The notes beneath the pieces are model-generated. The model was given only the letters and a program-made list of their open reading frames with translations. It was not told where the DNA came from and did not search any database. From assembly GCA_036258315.1 (NCBI GenBank), contig DATADX010000060.1:1-57123 (forward strand): a DNA stretch of 57,123 nucleotides. The letters are read 5' to 3'. This document shows positions 33,237 to 42,533 of this stretch, in pieces (position 1 is the stretch's first letter; every line of letters begins with the position of its first letter). The translations under genes were made by a program, and so were the position numbers. The DNA is from DASSYK01 sp036258315. Its GTDB lineage: Bacteria; Actinomycetota; Thermoleophilia; Solirubrobacterales; 70-9.

Positions 33237-34370
33237 CTACTTCAGGAAATCGGGGACGTCGATCTCGGAGTCGCTGATGCGGAGATCGCCGATCGTCTCG
33301 CGCTCGCGGTCGGCGCCCGCGCCGGCCGCTGCTCCGCTGCGACGCTCCTCGCGGGCGCGACGGACGAACGGGGGCGCATCGCGATCCCGCTCGCGACGCG
33401 TGAACTCCGGAGCGCGAGCGATCATCTCGAAGCCCTCGAAGCCGGTCGCGATCACGGTCACCCGCACCTCCTCGTGCATCGAGGAGTCGACGACCGCTCC
33501 GAACACGATGTTCGCGTTGGCGTCGGCGGTCTGCATCGCCAGTCGCGCGGCCTCGTTGACCTCGAACAGGCCGAGGTCCTCGCCGCCCGTCACGTTCAGG
33601 AGCATCCCCTTCGCCCCGTCGATCTTCTCCTCGATCAGGGGCGAGGTGATCGCGTTCTTGGCGGCCTCGACGGCGCGGTTCTCGCCGGAGCCGATCCCGA
33701 CGCCCATCAGCGCCGAGCCGGCCTGGTGCATGACCAGGCGGACGTCGGCGAAGTCCAGGTTGATCAGGCCGGGGATCGTGATCAGGTCCGTGATCCCCTG
33801 GACGCCCTGGCGGAGGATGTCGTCGGCCTCGCGGAAGGCCTCGAGGATCGTGGTGCGGCGCTCGACGATCTGGAGGAGCTTCTCGTTCGGGACGACGATC
33901 AGCGTGTCAACCTCCTGGCGGAGGCGGTTGATGCCCTCCTCGGCCTGGGCCATCCGCTTCTTGCCCTCGAACTCGAAGGGCTTCGTGACGGCGCCGACCG
34001 TGAGGGCGCCGATCTCCTGCTTGGCGATCTCGGCGATCACGGGGGCGGCGCCGGTACCGGTTCCGCCTCCCTCGCCGCAGGTGATGAAGACCATGTCAGC
34101 GCCCTTCAGCGCCTCCTTGATGTCGTCGCGCGACTCGGCCGCGGCGCCCGCGCCGACCTCGGGGTTGGCGCCCGCTCCGAGCCCCTTGGTGAGGTTGTGG
34201 CCGATCCCGATCTTGACGTCGGCGTCGCAGGCCTGGAGGGCCTGGGCGTCGGTGTTGCAGGCGATGAACTCGACTCCGCGGAGGCCGGCGTCGACCATCC
34301 GCGAAACGGCGTTGGAGCCGCCGCCGCCGACTCCGACGACTTTGATGACTGCGAGGTAAGACGTTTCCAT
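33237..34370 (-). CDS. ftsZ: Cell division protein FtsZ
   Basis: The tubulin-like GTPase that forms the Z ring. 377 residues with KVVGVGGGGSNAVSRM at the N-terminus, the tubulin signature GGGTGTG at residues 101-107, and the T7 loop NLDFADVRLVM. A charged linker (RREREDR-type) ends in DVPDFLK, the conserved C-terminal peptide that binds partners such as SepF; no ftsA gene is in the cluster. ATG 34370 is preceded by a GGGATCAACTCAAATG context with no strong Shine-Dalgarno. It has its own TTGACA/TACTTT promoter. Confidence 0.98.
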   Translation of the reverse strand: METSYLAVIKVVGVGGGGSNAVSRMVDAGLRGVEFIACNTDAQALQACDADVKIGIGHNLTKGLGAGANPEVGAGAAAESRDDIKEALKGADMVFITCGEGGGTGTGAAPVIAEIAKQEIGALTVGAVTKPFEFEGKKRMAQAEEGINRLRQEVDTLIVVPNEKLLQIVERRTTILEAFREADDILRQGVQGITDLITIPGLINLDFADVRLVMHQAGSALMGVGIGSGENRAVEAAKNAITSPLIEEKIDGAKGMLLNVTGGEDLGLFEVNEAARLAMQTADANANIVFGAVVDSSMHEEVRVTVIATGFEGFEMIARAPEFTRRERDRDAPPFVRRAREERRSGAAAGAGADRERETIGDLRISDSEIDVPDFLK

Positions 34371-34432
34371 TTGAGTTGATCCCGCTCCGGTTCCCGCTGT
34401 GCGGCCGCTTTCGGCCGCCGGGAACGTTTCCG

Positions 34433-34461
34433 AAAGTAGGGCAAAGCTTGACAGGTGTCAA
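34433..34461 (-). promoter_or_regulatory. ftsZ promoter with a palindrome over the -35
   Basis: TTGACA (34461-34456) and TACTTT (34438-34433) are separated by exactly 17 nt on the minus strand. The -35 is half of a perfect palindrome, TTGACA-CC-TGTCAA (34461-34448). A protein bound there would directly block or modulate ftsZ transcription. The expected 5' leader is about 55 nt. Confidence 0.75.
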
Positions 34462-34484
34462 CGCCCGGCTGTGCCTGAACTCTC

Positions 34485-34554
34485 GAGTCTCACTTGAGAG
34501 TCGCCACGTGGTGACCCTCGTCTGCAGGTCTAGGCTGAGACTCGCTTGAGGGTC
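34485..34554. promoter_or_regulatory. Palindrome and direct repeats upstream of the ftsZ promoter
   Basis: GAGTCTCACTTGAGAGTC (34485-34502) and GAGACTCGCTTGAGGGTC (34537-34554) match at 15 of 18 positions, 52 bp apart. That is close to five helical turns. Between them lies the near-perfect 16-bp palindrome GTCGCCACGTGGTGAC (34500-34515). GACCCTC (34513-34519) and GAGGGTC (34548-34554) also form an inverted pair. All lie upstream of the -35. The rest of the 298-bp gap holds AT-containing inverted repeats (CGAAAA with TTTTCG, TGCAAA with TTTGCA, 34555-34595). Confidence 0.45.
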
Positions 34555-34629
34555 CGAAAACCGGCTGCAAAGCACGATTTTCGAGCCCTTTTGCACCCCG
34601 CGCGGCCCCCCGGGCGGCAGCCCCCCGCG

Positions 34630-34642
34630 GCGCCGTCGGCGC
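34630..34642. terminator. Small GC hairpin after ftsQ
   Basis: GCGCC (34630-34634) pairs with GGCGC (34638-34642) around GTC, 27 bp beyond the ftsQ stop on the minus strand, followed by runs of G and C. It may end part of the mur-ftsQ transcript, but no U-tract is present. Confidence 0.3.
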
Positions 34643-34668
34643 TGCAGGACGCGTTGCAGACTCGCCCC

Positions 34669-35366
34669 TCAACCGGCGGCGATCGAGCGCTCGGGGACGG
34701 CGACGTCGATGTATGCCGACGCACCGGACTGCCCGCGGGCGAGCACGGTGACGACGGCCTTCCACTTGTCCGGGGCGTCGTCGCCGTTGCCGAAGCGGAG
34801 CTCGGGCGCGCCCTCGAGGTCGACCACGACCCCGCCGCGGTCGATGTCGAAGGCCGACTCGGCGATCCGCTCACGGAGCTCGGATGGCGCCCCGCCGAGG
34901 ATCGCGGCCTGCTCCAGGCCCTCCTCGTCGAGGCCGCCGTTCACCGCCTCGGCGTCCATCGCGGGCAGTCCCAGCCCCTCGGTCTCGAGACCGGTAAGCA
35001 GATAGCCGTCTCCCGAGACGGCCACCGGCTCGCCCTCGACCTTGATCGCAGCGACGGGAGGCCGCTCGCCGACGGTGATCGTAAGCGAGTGCAGGAGGCC
35101 GGCATCGGCGCTGACCGAGGCGACGGTCGGGAACCTCGCCACGGCGTCGCGCAGCTCGCCCTCGTCGACGTGCAGGGTGGTCATCCCGCGCGCCGCCTCT
35201 TCGAGCGCCGCCGTGACCTCCTCCTGGTTGGCGCTGACGCCCTCCACCTTGACCTCCTCGACCGCGAACAGTGAGGAGTCGCGCAGCCAGAGCAGATAGC
35301 CGAGGACCAGCACGGTGGCGATCGCGCCCAGGGCGATCGCCCGACGGCGCCAGAGACGCGCGTCGC

Positions 35367-35370
<4 letters not shown>
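34669..35370 (-). CDS. ftsQ: Cell division protein FtsQ (DivIB), POTRA domain
   Basis: A 233-residue bitopic division protein. A short cytoplasmic N-terminus is followed by one TM helix (AIALGAIATVLVLGYLLWL), then the POTRA domain (FAVEEVKVEGVSANQEEVTAALEEAARGMTTLHVD) and a beta domain with VASVSADAGLLHSLTITVGERPPVA. It is part of the FtsQLB complex. ATG 35370 overlaps the murB stop (ATGA); an upstream in-frame ATG at 35385 is less likely. Confidence 0.9.
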
Positions 35371-36283
<913 letters not shown>

Positions 36284-36287
<4 letters not shown>

Positions 36288-37708
36288 GGCTCACCTCCAT
36301 CCGCTCGCCCGTCCCCGTCGCCTCGCCCGGCCACCAGGGCGTCGGCGAGCCGGTAGACGTCCCCCGCCCCGATCGTCAGCAGCAGGTCCCCCGGGCCGAG
36401 GCGTGGCGCCAGCGCCCGCTCGGCGAGCTCGGCGTCGGGGAGCCACCAGACCGGCTTGCCGCCGGCCCGGTCCGCCGCGGCCTCCGCGATCGCCCGGCCG
36501 CTGACCCCGGCGAGCGCCCCGACGGGCTGCTCGCGAGCGGGGTAGATCTCGAGCACTGCGATCTCGTCCGCCGCCGCAAGCGCCGCCCCGAACTCCGGCG
36601 CGAGCGCCTTCGTGCGCGAATAGAGGTGCGGCTGGAACACCGCGATCAGCCGCTGCGCCCCGAGCTCCCGAGCCGCCTCGAGCGTCGCCCTGACCTCGGT
36701 CGGATGGTGCGCGTAGTCGTCGTAGACGCGGGCGCCGGCTCGCTCGCCCTTCAGCTCGAGCCGCCGTGCGACGCCGCGGAACCCACCGAGGGCCTCCGCG
36801 GTCGCTCCCGGGTCGAACCCCGCCAAGGTGAGGGCCGCCAGCGCCGCCAGCGCGTTGGCCACGTTGTGCCGCCCCGGGACCGGGAGCGAGACGTCGACGT
36901 CGAGGCCCGCCCCCCTTGCGTGGAAGCGGATGCCGCCCTCCTCGCCGGCCTCGATCCGCTCGGCGACCAGGCCGGCGGGCGGGGCCGGAGGCTCTCCCGG
37001 GGGCGGCTCGAGCGCGAACCGCAGCTGCCGGCGCTCCGGGCCGTCGGGCAGCGCGACGGACGCCTCGGCGGCCAGTCCCTGCGCCGGCGCGGCGAAGGCG
37101 GCGAAGGCGACCCGCAGCTCCGCCAGCGATGTCCAGCGCGAGTGGTGATCGAACTCGAGGTTCGTGATCACCGCGACCTCGGGGCGCAGGTCGAGGAAGC
37201 TGCCGTCGCTCTCGTCGGCCTCGGCGACGACCCACTCGCCCGCTCCCCACCCGGCGTTGGCGGGGGCGCCCGCAGCGCCGGCGCCGGGAAGCTCGCCGCC
37301 GAGGAAGAAGCTCGGGTCGGCGCCGATCCCGCGCAGGGCGTGCACGCACATCGCCGCCGTCGTCGTCTTCCCGTGGGTGCCGGCGACCGCGACCAGGCGG
37401 CGCTCGGCGCAGAGCTCGGCGAGCAGCTCGCCACGGTGCAGGACGAGCTGCCCCCGCTCGCGCGCGATCGCCAGCTCGGGGTTGTCCGCTGCGATCGCGG
37501 TGGAGACGACGACCTCGGCGTCCGCAGGGACGTTGGCTGCGTCGTGGCCGAGCGACGGCTCGAGGCCGCTGTCGCGGAGACGCTGCAGATACGAGGACTC
37601 CGCCCGGTCCGAGCCGGTCACATCGGCGCCGCGCGCGTGTGCGACGAGCGCGAGCCCGCTCATGCCCGCGCCCCCGATCGCGACGAAGTGGAGCTTGCGG
37701 GCCTTCAC
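36284..37708 (-). CDS. murC: UDP-N-acetylmuramate-L-alanine ligase
   Basis: MurC adds L-alanine to UDP-MurNAc. 474 residues with HFVAIGGAGMSGLALVAHARG at the N-terminus, ATP loop GTHGKTTTAAMCVH near residue 110, EADESDGSFLDL and HHPTEVRATLEAARELG. Typical length. GTG start overlaps murG (GTGA). Confidence 0.96.
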
Positions 37709-38799
37709 CGGCCGGCGGCCTCGAGGATCTCGGAGGCGACGCGCTCGGCGGCGTCCGGGCGGGCGAGGCGCCTGGAGGCGACTGCCATCTCGTCGAGGGC
37801 GGCGGGATCGTCGAGCAGCCGCTCGGTCTCGGCGGCGAGCCGCTCGGGGCTCAGCTCCGCGTCGGGAATCACCACGGCCGCCCCGCCGCTCTGCATCCAG
37901 CGGGCGTTGGCGCTCTGATGGTCCGCGGTCGCATGCGGATAGGGGACCAGGATGGCGGGGCGCCCGGCCGCGGTGATCTCCATCACTGACCCGCCGGCGC
38001 GGGAGACGACCAGGTCGGAGGCGGCGAGCACGTCGCCGAGCGAGGGCTCGTACTCGAGCAGCAGGTAGCGCTCCGGACCGCCGGCGACCCGGAGGCGCTC
38101 GCGGAGGGACGGGTAGTCGCGGCTGCCGGCGATGTGGATGACCCAGGCCGTGTCGCCCCCCTGCGCTCGGGGGGCGAACGCCGACAGCGCCGCGTCGTTG
38201 ATCGAGCGGGCGCCGAGGCTTCCCCCGACGACGGCGACGCAGCGGTCGCCCCCGCGGATCCCGAAGCGGCGCCGGGCGGCGCCGCGGTCGGCCTCGAGGA
38301 TCGCCGCCGGGACGGGGCGGCCGGTGACAACGTACCGCCCGCCCTCGCGTCCGGCGATCGGGAAGGCGAGGCAGACGCGGCGGGCGCGCGGGGCGAGCAG
38401 CCTGTTGGTCAGCCCGAGGTGGCTGTCGGACTCGGTCAGGACCAAGGGGAGCCGCAGCGACAGCGCCGCGAGGCCGGCCGGCCCCGCGACGTAGCCGCCG
38501 CCGCCGAGCACGACCTCGGCGCCGCGCCCGCGCAGGATCCGGCGCGCCGCCGGTACCGCCGCCGCCGCGCGTCCGGCCGCGCGCGCCGCACGGAGCGGAT
38601 TGCGCCGGTCGAGCCCCGAGACCGTGAGGAAGTCGATCTCGTAGCCCGCCGCCGGAACGAGCTCGGCCTCCGCCCGCTCTCGCGTGCCGACGAAGCTGAC
38701 CGTCGCCCCGCTAGCGCGAAGCGCGTCGGCGACGGCGATCGCCGGCACCACGTGGCCCGCCGTGCCGCCGGCCGCTATCACGACTCGTGTCGCTTCCAG
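37705..38799 (-). CDS. murG: Undecaprenyl-PP-MurNAc-pentapeptide GlcNAc transferase (MurG)
   Basis: MurG converts lipid I to lipid II at the inner membrane face. RVVIAAGGTAGHVVPAIAVADALR is the N-terminal glycine loop, GGYVAGPAGLAALSLRLPLVLTESDS and VGGSLGARSIND the core, and SRAGGSVMEITAAGRPAILVPYPHATADHQSANAR the UDP-GlcNAc site. The start is unclear: CTG 38799 has AGGAG 8 nt upstream and starts one codon before family homology, giving 364 residues. GTG 38853 is in frame but lacks a Shine-Dalgarno. Either way the gene begins inside the 3' end of ftsW. Confidence 0.93.
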   Translation of the reverse strand: MEATRVVIAAGGTAGHVVPAIAVADALRASGATVSFVGTRERAEAELVPAAGYEIDFLTVSGLDRRNPLRAARAAGRAAAAVPAARRILRGRGAEVVLGGGGYVAGPAGLAALSLRLPLVLTESDSHLGLTNRLLAPRARRVCLAFPIAGREGGRYVVTGRPVPAAILEADRGAARRRFGIRGGDRCVAVVGGSLGARSINDAALSAFAPRAQGGDTAWVIHIAGSRDYPSLRERLRVAGGPERYLLLEYEPSLGDVLAASDLVVSRAGGSVMEITAAGRPAILVPYPHATADHQSANARWMQSGGAAVVIPDAELSPERLAAETERLLDDPAALDEMAVASRRLARPDAAERVASEILEAAGR

Positions 38800-40036
38800 C
38801 TCGTCGTCTCCTGATCTTCTCGCCGCCGCCGTCGACGACCCGCAGTCTTTCACCGCGACCGGTTGTGGCGCCGGACCGCCGCGTGCCCGAGGCCCGTGAG
38901 GAGGCCGACCTCGACGCCGCCGCCGGCCGCCTTGCGACGTTCAGGATCAGGCCCGCCGCCGTCAGGGTCACGATCAGGCTCGTCCCTCCATAGGACACGA
39001 ACGGCAGGGGCACGCCGGTCAGAGGCGCGAGGCCGAGCACCGCGAACAGGTTGATCGCCGCCTGGCCGAGGATCAGCGACGTGAGCCCGGCGGCGAGCAG
39101 CTTGCTGTAGCGGTCGCGGGCGCGATGCGCCGCCCGGAAACCCGCGTAGCCGAACATCCCGAACAGCCCGATCAGCACCACCATCCCGGCGAACCCGGTC
39201 TCCTCGCCGAACACGGCCGAGACCATGTCCGTATGGGCCTCCGGCAGATAGAACGCCTTCTGGACGCTCTCGCCGAGCCCGACGCCCATCACCCCGCCCG
39301 AGCCGAGCGCGATCTCGGCCTGCAGGCTCTGGTAGCCGGCCCCGCCCGGATCGCCCCCGGGGTTGAGGAAGCCCGTCAGGCGCTCCTGCTGGTACGGATT
39401 GGTGGCGATCAGGGCGACGATCGCGATCGCTCCGACGGCGGCGACCGGCGCCAGCGTCCCCGGCTTCACGCCGGCGGCGAGCAGCAGGCAGGTGACCGCG
39501 AGGGTGGTCGTCATCGCCGTCCCGAGGTCGGGCTGGAGGCCAACGAGGAGCAGGGCGAAGCCGACGATCAGCAGGTAGGGGGCGAGGCCGCCCAGGCCGC
39601 GGACCCGCTTCGGCTGCGACGCGAGCATCTGGGCCCCGTAGAGGATCAGGGCGACCTTGGCGAGCTCGGAGGGCTGGAAGCTGAACAGGCCGGCGCCGAG
39701 CCAGCGCTGGGAGCCGTTGACGCTCTGCCCGACCCCTGGCACCAGCACGCAGGCGAGCAGGAACAGCGAGATCGCGACCAGGACCGGGGTGAGGAGCTTC
39801 GAGGCGCGGACGCCGTTCAGCGAGGCGAGGCGGAGCACGAGCAGCCCGATGCCCGCGAACAGCAGGGTGCGCTTCAGGTAGTAGAAGCCGTCGCCGCCGC
39901 CCTCGGCCAGCAGCGAGGTCGCGGAGCTGGCGCTGAACACGATCACCGCTCCGATCGAGAGCAGGCAGAGCGTCGCCGTGAGGAGCAGCGAGTACTCGAG
40001 CGGCGGCGCCGAGCGGCGCTTGGTGGAGGCGCTCAC
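38711..40036 (-). CDS. ftsW: Lipid II polymerase FtsW (SEDS glycosyltransferase)
   Basis: A SEDS-family polymerase of septal peptidoglycan working with the FtsI transpeptidase. 441 residues with about ten TM helices. VNGSQRWLGAGLFSFQPSELAKVALILY, LLVGLQPDLGTAMT (catalytic Asp), AFYLPEAHTDMVSAVFGEETG and TGVPLPFVSYGGTSLI are all typical. The GTG overlaps the murD stop. After the last helix a 60-residue Arg/Ser-rich cytoplasmic tail continues to a stop at 38711, 89 nt or more into murG. Confidence 0.94.
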   Translation of the reverse strand: MSASTKRRSAPPLEYSLLLTATLCLLSIGAVIVFSASSATSLLAEGGGDGFYYLKRTLLFAGIGLLVLRLASLNGVRASKLLTPVLVAISLFLLACVLVPGVGQSVNGSQRWLGAGLFSFQPSELAKVALILYGAQMLASQPKRVRGLGGLAPYLLIVGFALLLVGLQPDLGTAMTTTLAVTCLLLAAGVKPGTLAPVAAVGAIAIVALIATNPYQQERLTGFLNPGGDPGGAGYQSLQAEIALGSGGVMGVGLGESVQKAFYLPEAHTDMVSAVFGEETGFAGMVVLIGLFGMFGYAGFRAAHRARDRYSKLLAAGLTSLILGQAAINLFAVLGLAPLTGVPLPFVSYGGTSLIVTLTAAGLILNVARRPAAASRSASSRASGTRRSGATTGRGERLRVVDGGGEKIRRRRAGSDTSRDSGRRHGGPRGAGDRRRRRASR

Positions 40037-41412
40037 CTGAGCGCCTCCACCAGGGCGCGGAAGTGCTCGCCGCGCTGCTCGAAGTCCTCGTACGCGTCGA
40101 AGCTCGCGCAGGCCGGGGACAGGAGCACGACCTCGCCCGGCCGCGCTGCGATCGACGCCGCAGCGACCGCGGCGGCGAGTGTCCCGGGCCGCTCGATCTC
40201 GACTCCGCGGGCGGCCACCGGTGCGAGCTGCACCTCGAGCTGGTCGGCTGCTTCGCCGATCAGATAGACGGCGCGGCAGCGCTCGGCGACGGGCTCGGCC
40301 AGCGGCTCGAAGGATTCGCCCTTCAGCGAGCCACCGAGGATCAGGTGGAGGCCGTCGTCGAACGACTCGATCCCCGCGAGCGCCGACGCGACATTGGTCG
40401 CCTTCGAGTCGTTCACATAGAGGACGCCGTCGAGCTCCCGGACCCGCTCGAGCCGGTGCTGGACCCCCTCGAAGCTCCGCAGGCCCTCGGCGACGGCATC
40501 GCGGTCGATCCCGATCGCGAGCGCCGCCGCGGCGGCGGCCATCGCGTTCTCGACGTTGTGGGCGCCGATCAGCCGCAGCTCGTCCGTGCGCAGCAGCGGC
40601 TCGTCGGCGGCGAAGATGACGCTGTCGCGGACCGCGACCTCGCAGTCGGGGTCGCCCGTCATCTCCTCGCTCGGGCAGAACCCGACCCGGCGCGCGCATC
40701 CGCCCAGGTCCCGTCCGCGCAGCTCCGGGTCGGACGCGTTGAAGACGGCGACGTCGTCGTTGCCCTGATTGGCGAAGATCCGCAGCTTGGCGTCCCGGTA
40801 GCTCTCCAACGTGCCGTGGCGGTCGAGGTGGTCGGGGGCGATGTTGATGAAGACGGCGCATTCGGGAGCGAACGCGGAGCTGTCCTCGAGCTGGAAGCTC
40901 GAGCACTCGCAGAAGATCGTCGCGGCGGCATCGACCTCCCCGACGAGCGATGCGAGCGGGGTGCCGACGTTGCCGGCTACGGCGACCGGAAGCCCGGCCG
41001 TCCGGTGGACGTGCCCGAGCAGCTCCGTCGTGGTCGTCTTGCCGTTGGTGCCGGTGACGGCGCAGAACGCGTTCGGAAGCGCCCGCCAGGCGAGCTCGAG
41101 CTCGCCGGTGACCTCGGTGCCGCGCTCGCGGGCGGCCACGACCACGGGCGCGTCCTGCGGCACGCCGGGGCTCTTGACCAGCGTCCGCACCTCGTCCAGC
41201 AGTCCTGTTCCGTCCACGTCCAGGCGGACTTCGACGCCTGCGGCGGCCAACCCTTCCGCCTCCGCGGGATGGCCCGAATCGACTCCGACCACGCGCTCGC
41301 CGCGCGCGGCGAGCATTCGCGCGACCGCGGCTCCCGACCGCGCCAGGCCGACGACGAGGAACGGCCCAGGCGACAGCGGCGGCCGAGGCTTCGAATCACC
41401 CGGTGGGTTCAC
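40033..41412 (-). CDS. murD: UDP-N-acetylmuramoylalanine-D-glutamate ligase
   Basis: MurD adds D-glutamate to UDP-MurNAc-L-Ala. 459 residues with FLVVGLARSGAAVARML, GTNGKTTTTELLGHV (ATP loop), CECSSFQLEDSSAFAPECAVFINIAPDHLDRHG and YVNDSKATNVASALAG. The start is GTG 41412. A 144-bp gap with several small hairpins separates it from mraY. Confidence 0.96.
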   Translation of the reverse strand: MNPPGDSKPRPPLSPGPFLVVGLARSGAAVARMLAARGERVVGVDSGHPAEAEGLAAAGVEVRLDVDGTGLLDEVRTLVKSPGVPQDAPVVVAARERGTEVTGELELAWRALPNAFCAVTGTNGKTTTTELLGHVHRTAGLPVAVAGNVGTPLASLVGEVDAAATIFCECSSFQLEDSSAFAPECAVFINIAPDHLDRHGTLESYRDAKLRIFANQGNDDVAVFNASDPELRGRDLGGCARRVGFCPSEEMTGDPDCEVAVRDSVIFAADEPLLRTDELRLIGAHNVENAMAAAAAALAIGIDRDAVAEGLRSFEGVQHRLERVRELDGVLYVNDSKATNVASALAGIESFDDGLHLILGGSLKGESFEPLAEPVAERCRAVYLIGEAADQLEVQLAPVAARGVEIERPGTLAAAVAAASIAARPGEVVLLSPACASFDAYEDFEQRGEHFRALVEALR

Positions 41413-41505
41413 ATAACAATCTTCGCCCCATCCTGCCGCTCCCCTGCGTCGCCCGTGCGGAGCCTCAGCATCCCCGCGGCCCGCGTTGCACCCCGTATCC
41501 CCGCA

Positions 41506-41545
41506 GGGCGAAGCCCGAGGAGATGCGGGCTTACGGCGAAGCCGT
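41506..41545. repeat. Cluster of small hairpins between mraY and murD
   Basis: ACGGCGAAGCCGT (41533-41545) and GGGCGAAGCCC (41506-41516) are two short hairpins with GAAG-type loops. GCCCG (41513-41517) can also pair with CGGGC (41526-41530), which competes with the second. The same 13-mer ACGGCGAAGCCGT recurs at 47568. They interrupt an otherwise tight operon and may modulate mRNA stability or read-through. The rest of the gap holds nothing recognised. Confidence 0.45.
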
Positions 41546-41556
41546 CAACCGCCGCC

Positions 41557-42531
41557 CTATGTCCCGATCGACTGCTGATAGAGGGTGAAGCCGATCCCCG
41601 AGCAGACCGCCGCGATGATCCAGAAGCGGAGCATGATCTTCGTCTCCGACCAGGCGAGCAGCTCGAAGTGGTGGTGCAGGGGTGCCATCAGCAGCACGCG
41701 GCGGCGGAAGGTCTTGAAGGTGAAGACCTGGAGCGCGACCGACAGCGCCTCGATCACGAAGATGCCGCCGGTGATGATCAGCAGCACCTCGGTCTGCGTC
41801 ATCACCGCGAGCGCGCCGATCGCGCCGCCGAGCCCGAGCGAGCCGGTGTCGCCCATGAAGATCGACGCCGGGAAGGCGTTGAACCAGAGGAACCCGACGC
41901 AGGCGCCGACCAGGCAGGCGGAGAGCAGCGAGAGGCTGTCCTGCTCGTTGGTCACGAACGTGATCGCCGTGTAGGCGAGCAGCACGATCGCGCAGCACCC
42001 GGCCGCGAGGCCGTCGAGCCCGTCGGTGAGGTTGACCGCGTTCGAGGCGCCGGCGATGACGAGGAAGATCAGCACCAGGTACGCCGCGTCGGGGATGTCG
42101 AGCTGCGCGTCGGAGATGCGCAGCTCGATCACCGAGTCGAGGCCGACCTCCTCGGTGGCGATGTAGAAGAGCGCCACCGCGAGCGCGGCCTGGAAGACGA
42201 GCTTCCAGCGCGCCGAGAGCCCCAGCGAGCGGCGCTTCATCAGCTTCGTGATGTCGTCGGCGAAGCCGAGCGCCGCGCAGCCTATCGCGACCCCGAACAC
42301 CGCCAGGCTGGCGACGTCGCGGTCCGAGAGCACGAGGTACGGGATCGAGATCGCCGTGAACACGATCAGGCCGCCCATCGTCGGCGTCCCCGCCTTCTCG
42401 TGGTGCTCCTCGGGGCCCTCCTCGCGGATGTGCTGGCCGAACTCCTTGAGGCGCAGGTACTCGATGAACTTGGGCCCCAGGAAGATGCAGAGCAGCATCG
42501 CCGCCATGCCTGCGATCAGGATCTCCCCCAT
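41557..42531 (-). CDS. mraY: Phospho-N-acetylmuramoyl-pentapeptide transferase
   Basis: MraY makes lipid I from UDP-MurNAc-pentapeptide and undecaprenyl phosphate. 324 residues, ten TM helices. HHEKAGTPTMGGLIV, GFADDITKLMKRRSLGLSARWK, NAVNLTDGLDGLAAG, FMGDTGSLGLGGAIGALAV and LLMAPLHHHFEL hold the catalytic Asp and His residues. Length is slightly short of the usual 330-360. Starts 2 nt after the murF stop. Confidence 0.96.
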   Translation of the reverse strand: MGEILIAGMAAMLLCIFLGPKFIEYLRLKEFGQHIREEGPEEHHEKAGTPTMGGLIVFTAISIPYLVLSDRDVASLAVFGVAIGCAALGFADDITKLMKRRSLGLSARWKLVFQAALAVALFYIATEEVGLDSVIELRISDAQLDIPDAAYLVLIFLVIAGASNAVNLTDGLDGLAAGCCAIVLLAYTAITFVTNEQDSLSLLSACLVGACVGFLWFNAFPASIFMGDTGSLGLGGAIGALAVMTQTEVLLIITGGIFVIEALSVALQVFTFKTFRRRVLLMAPLHHHFELLAWSETKIMLRFWIIAAVCSGIGFTLYQQSIGT

Positions 42532-42533
42532 CG

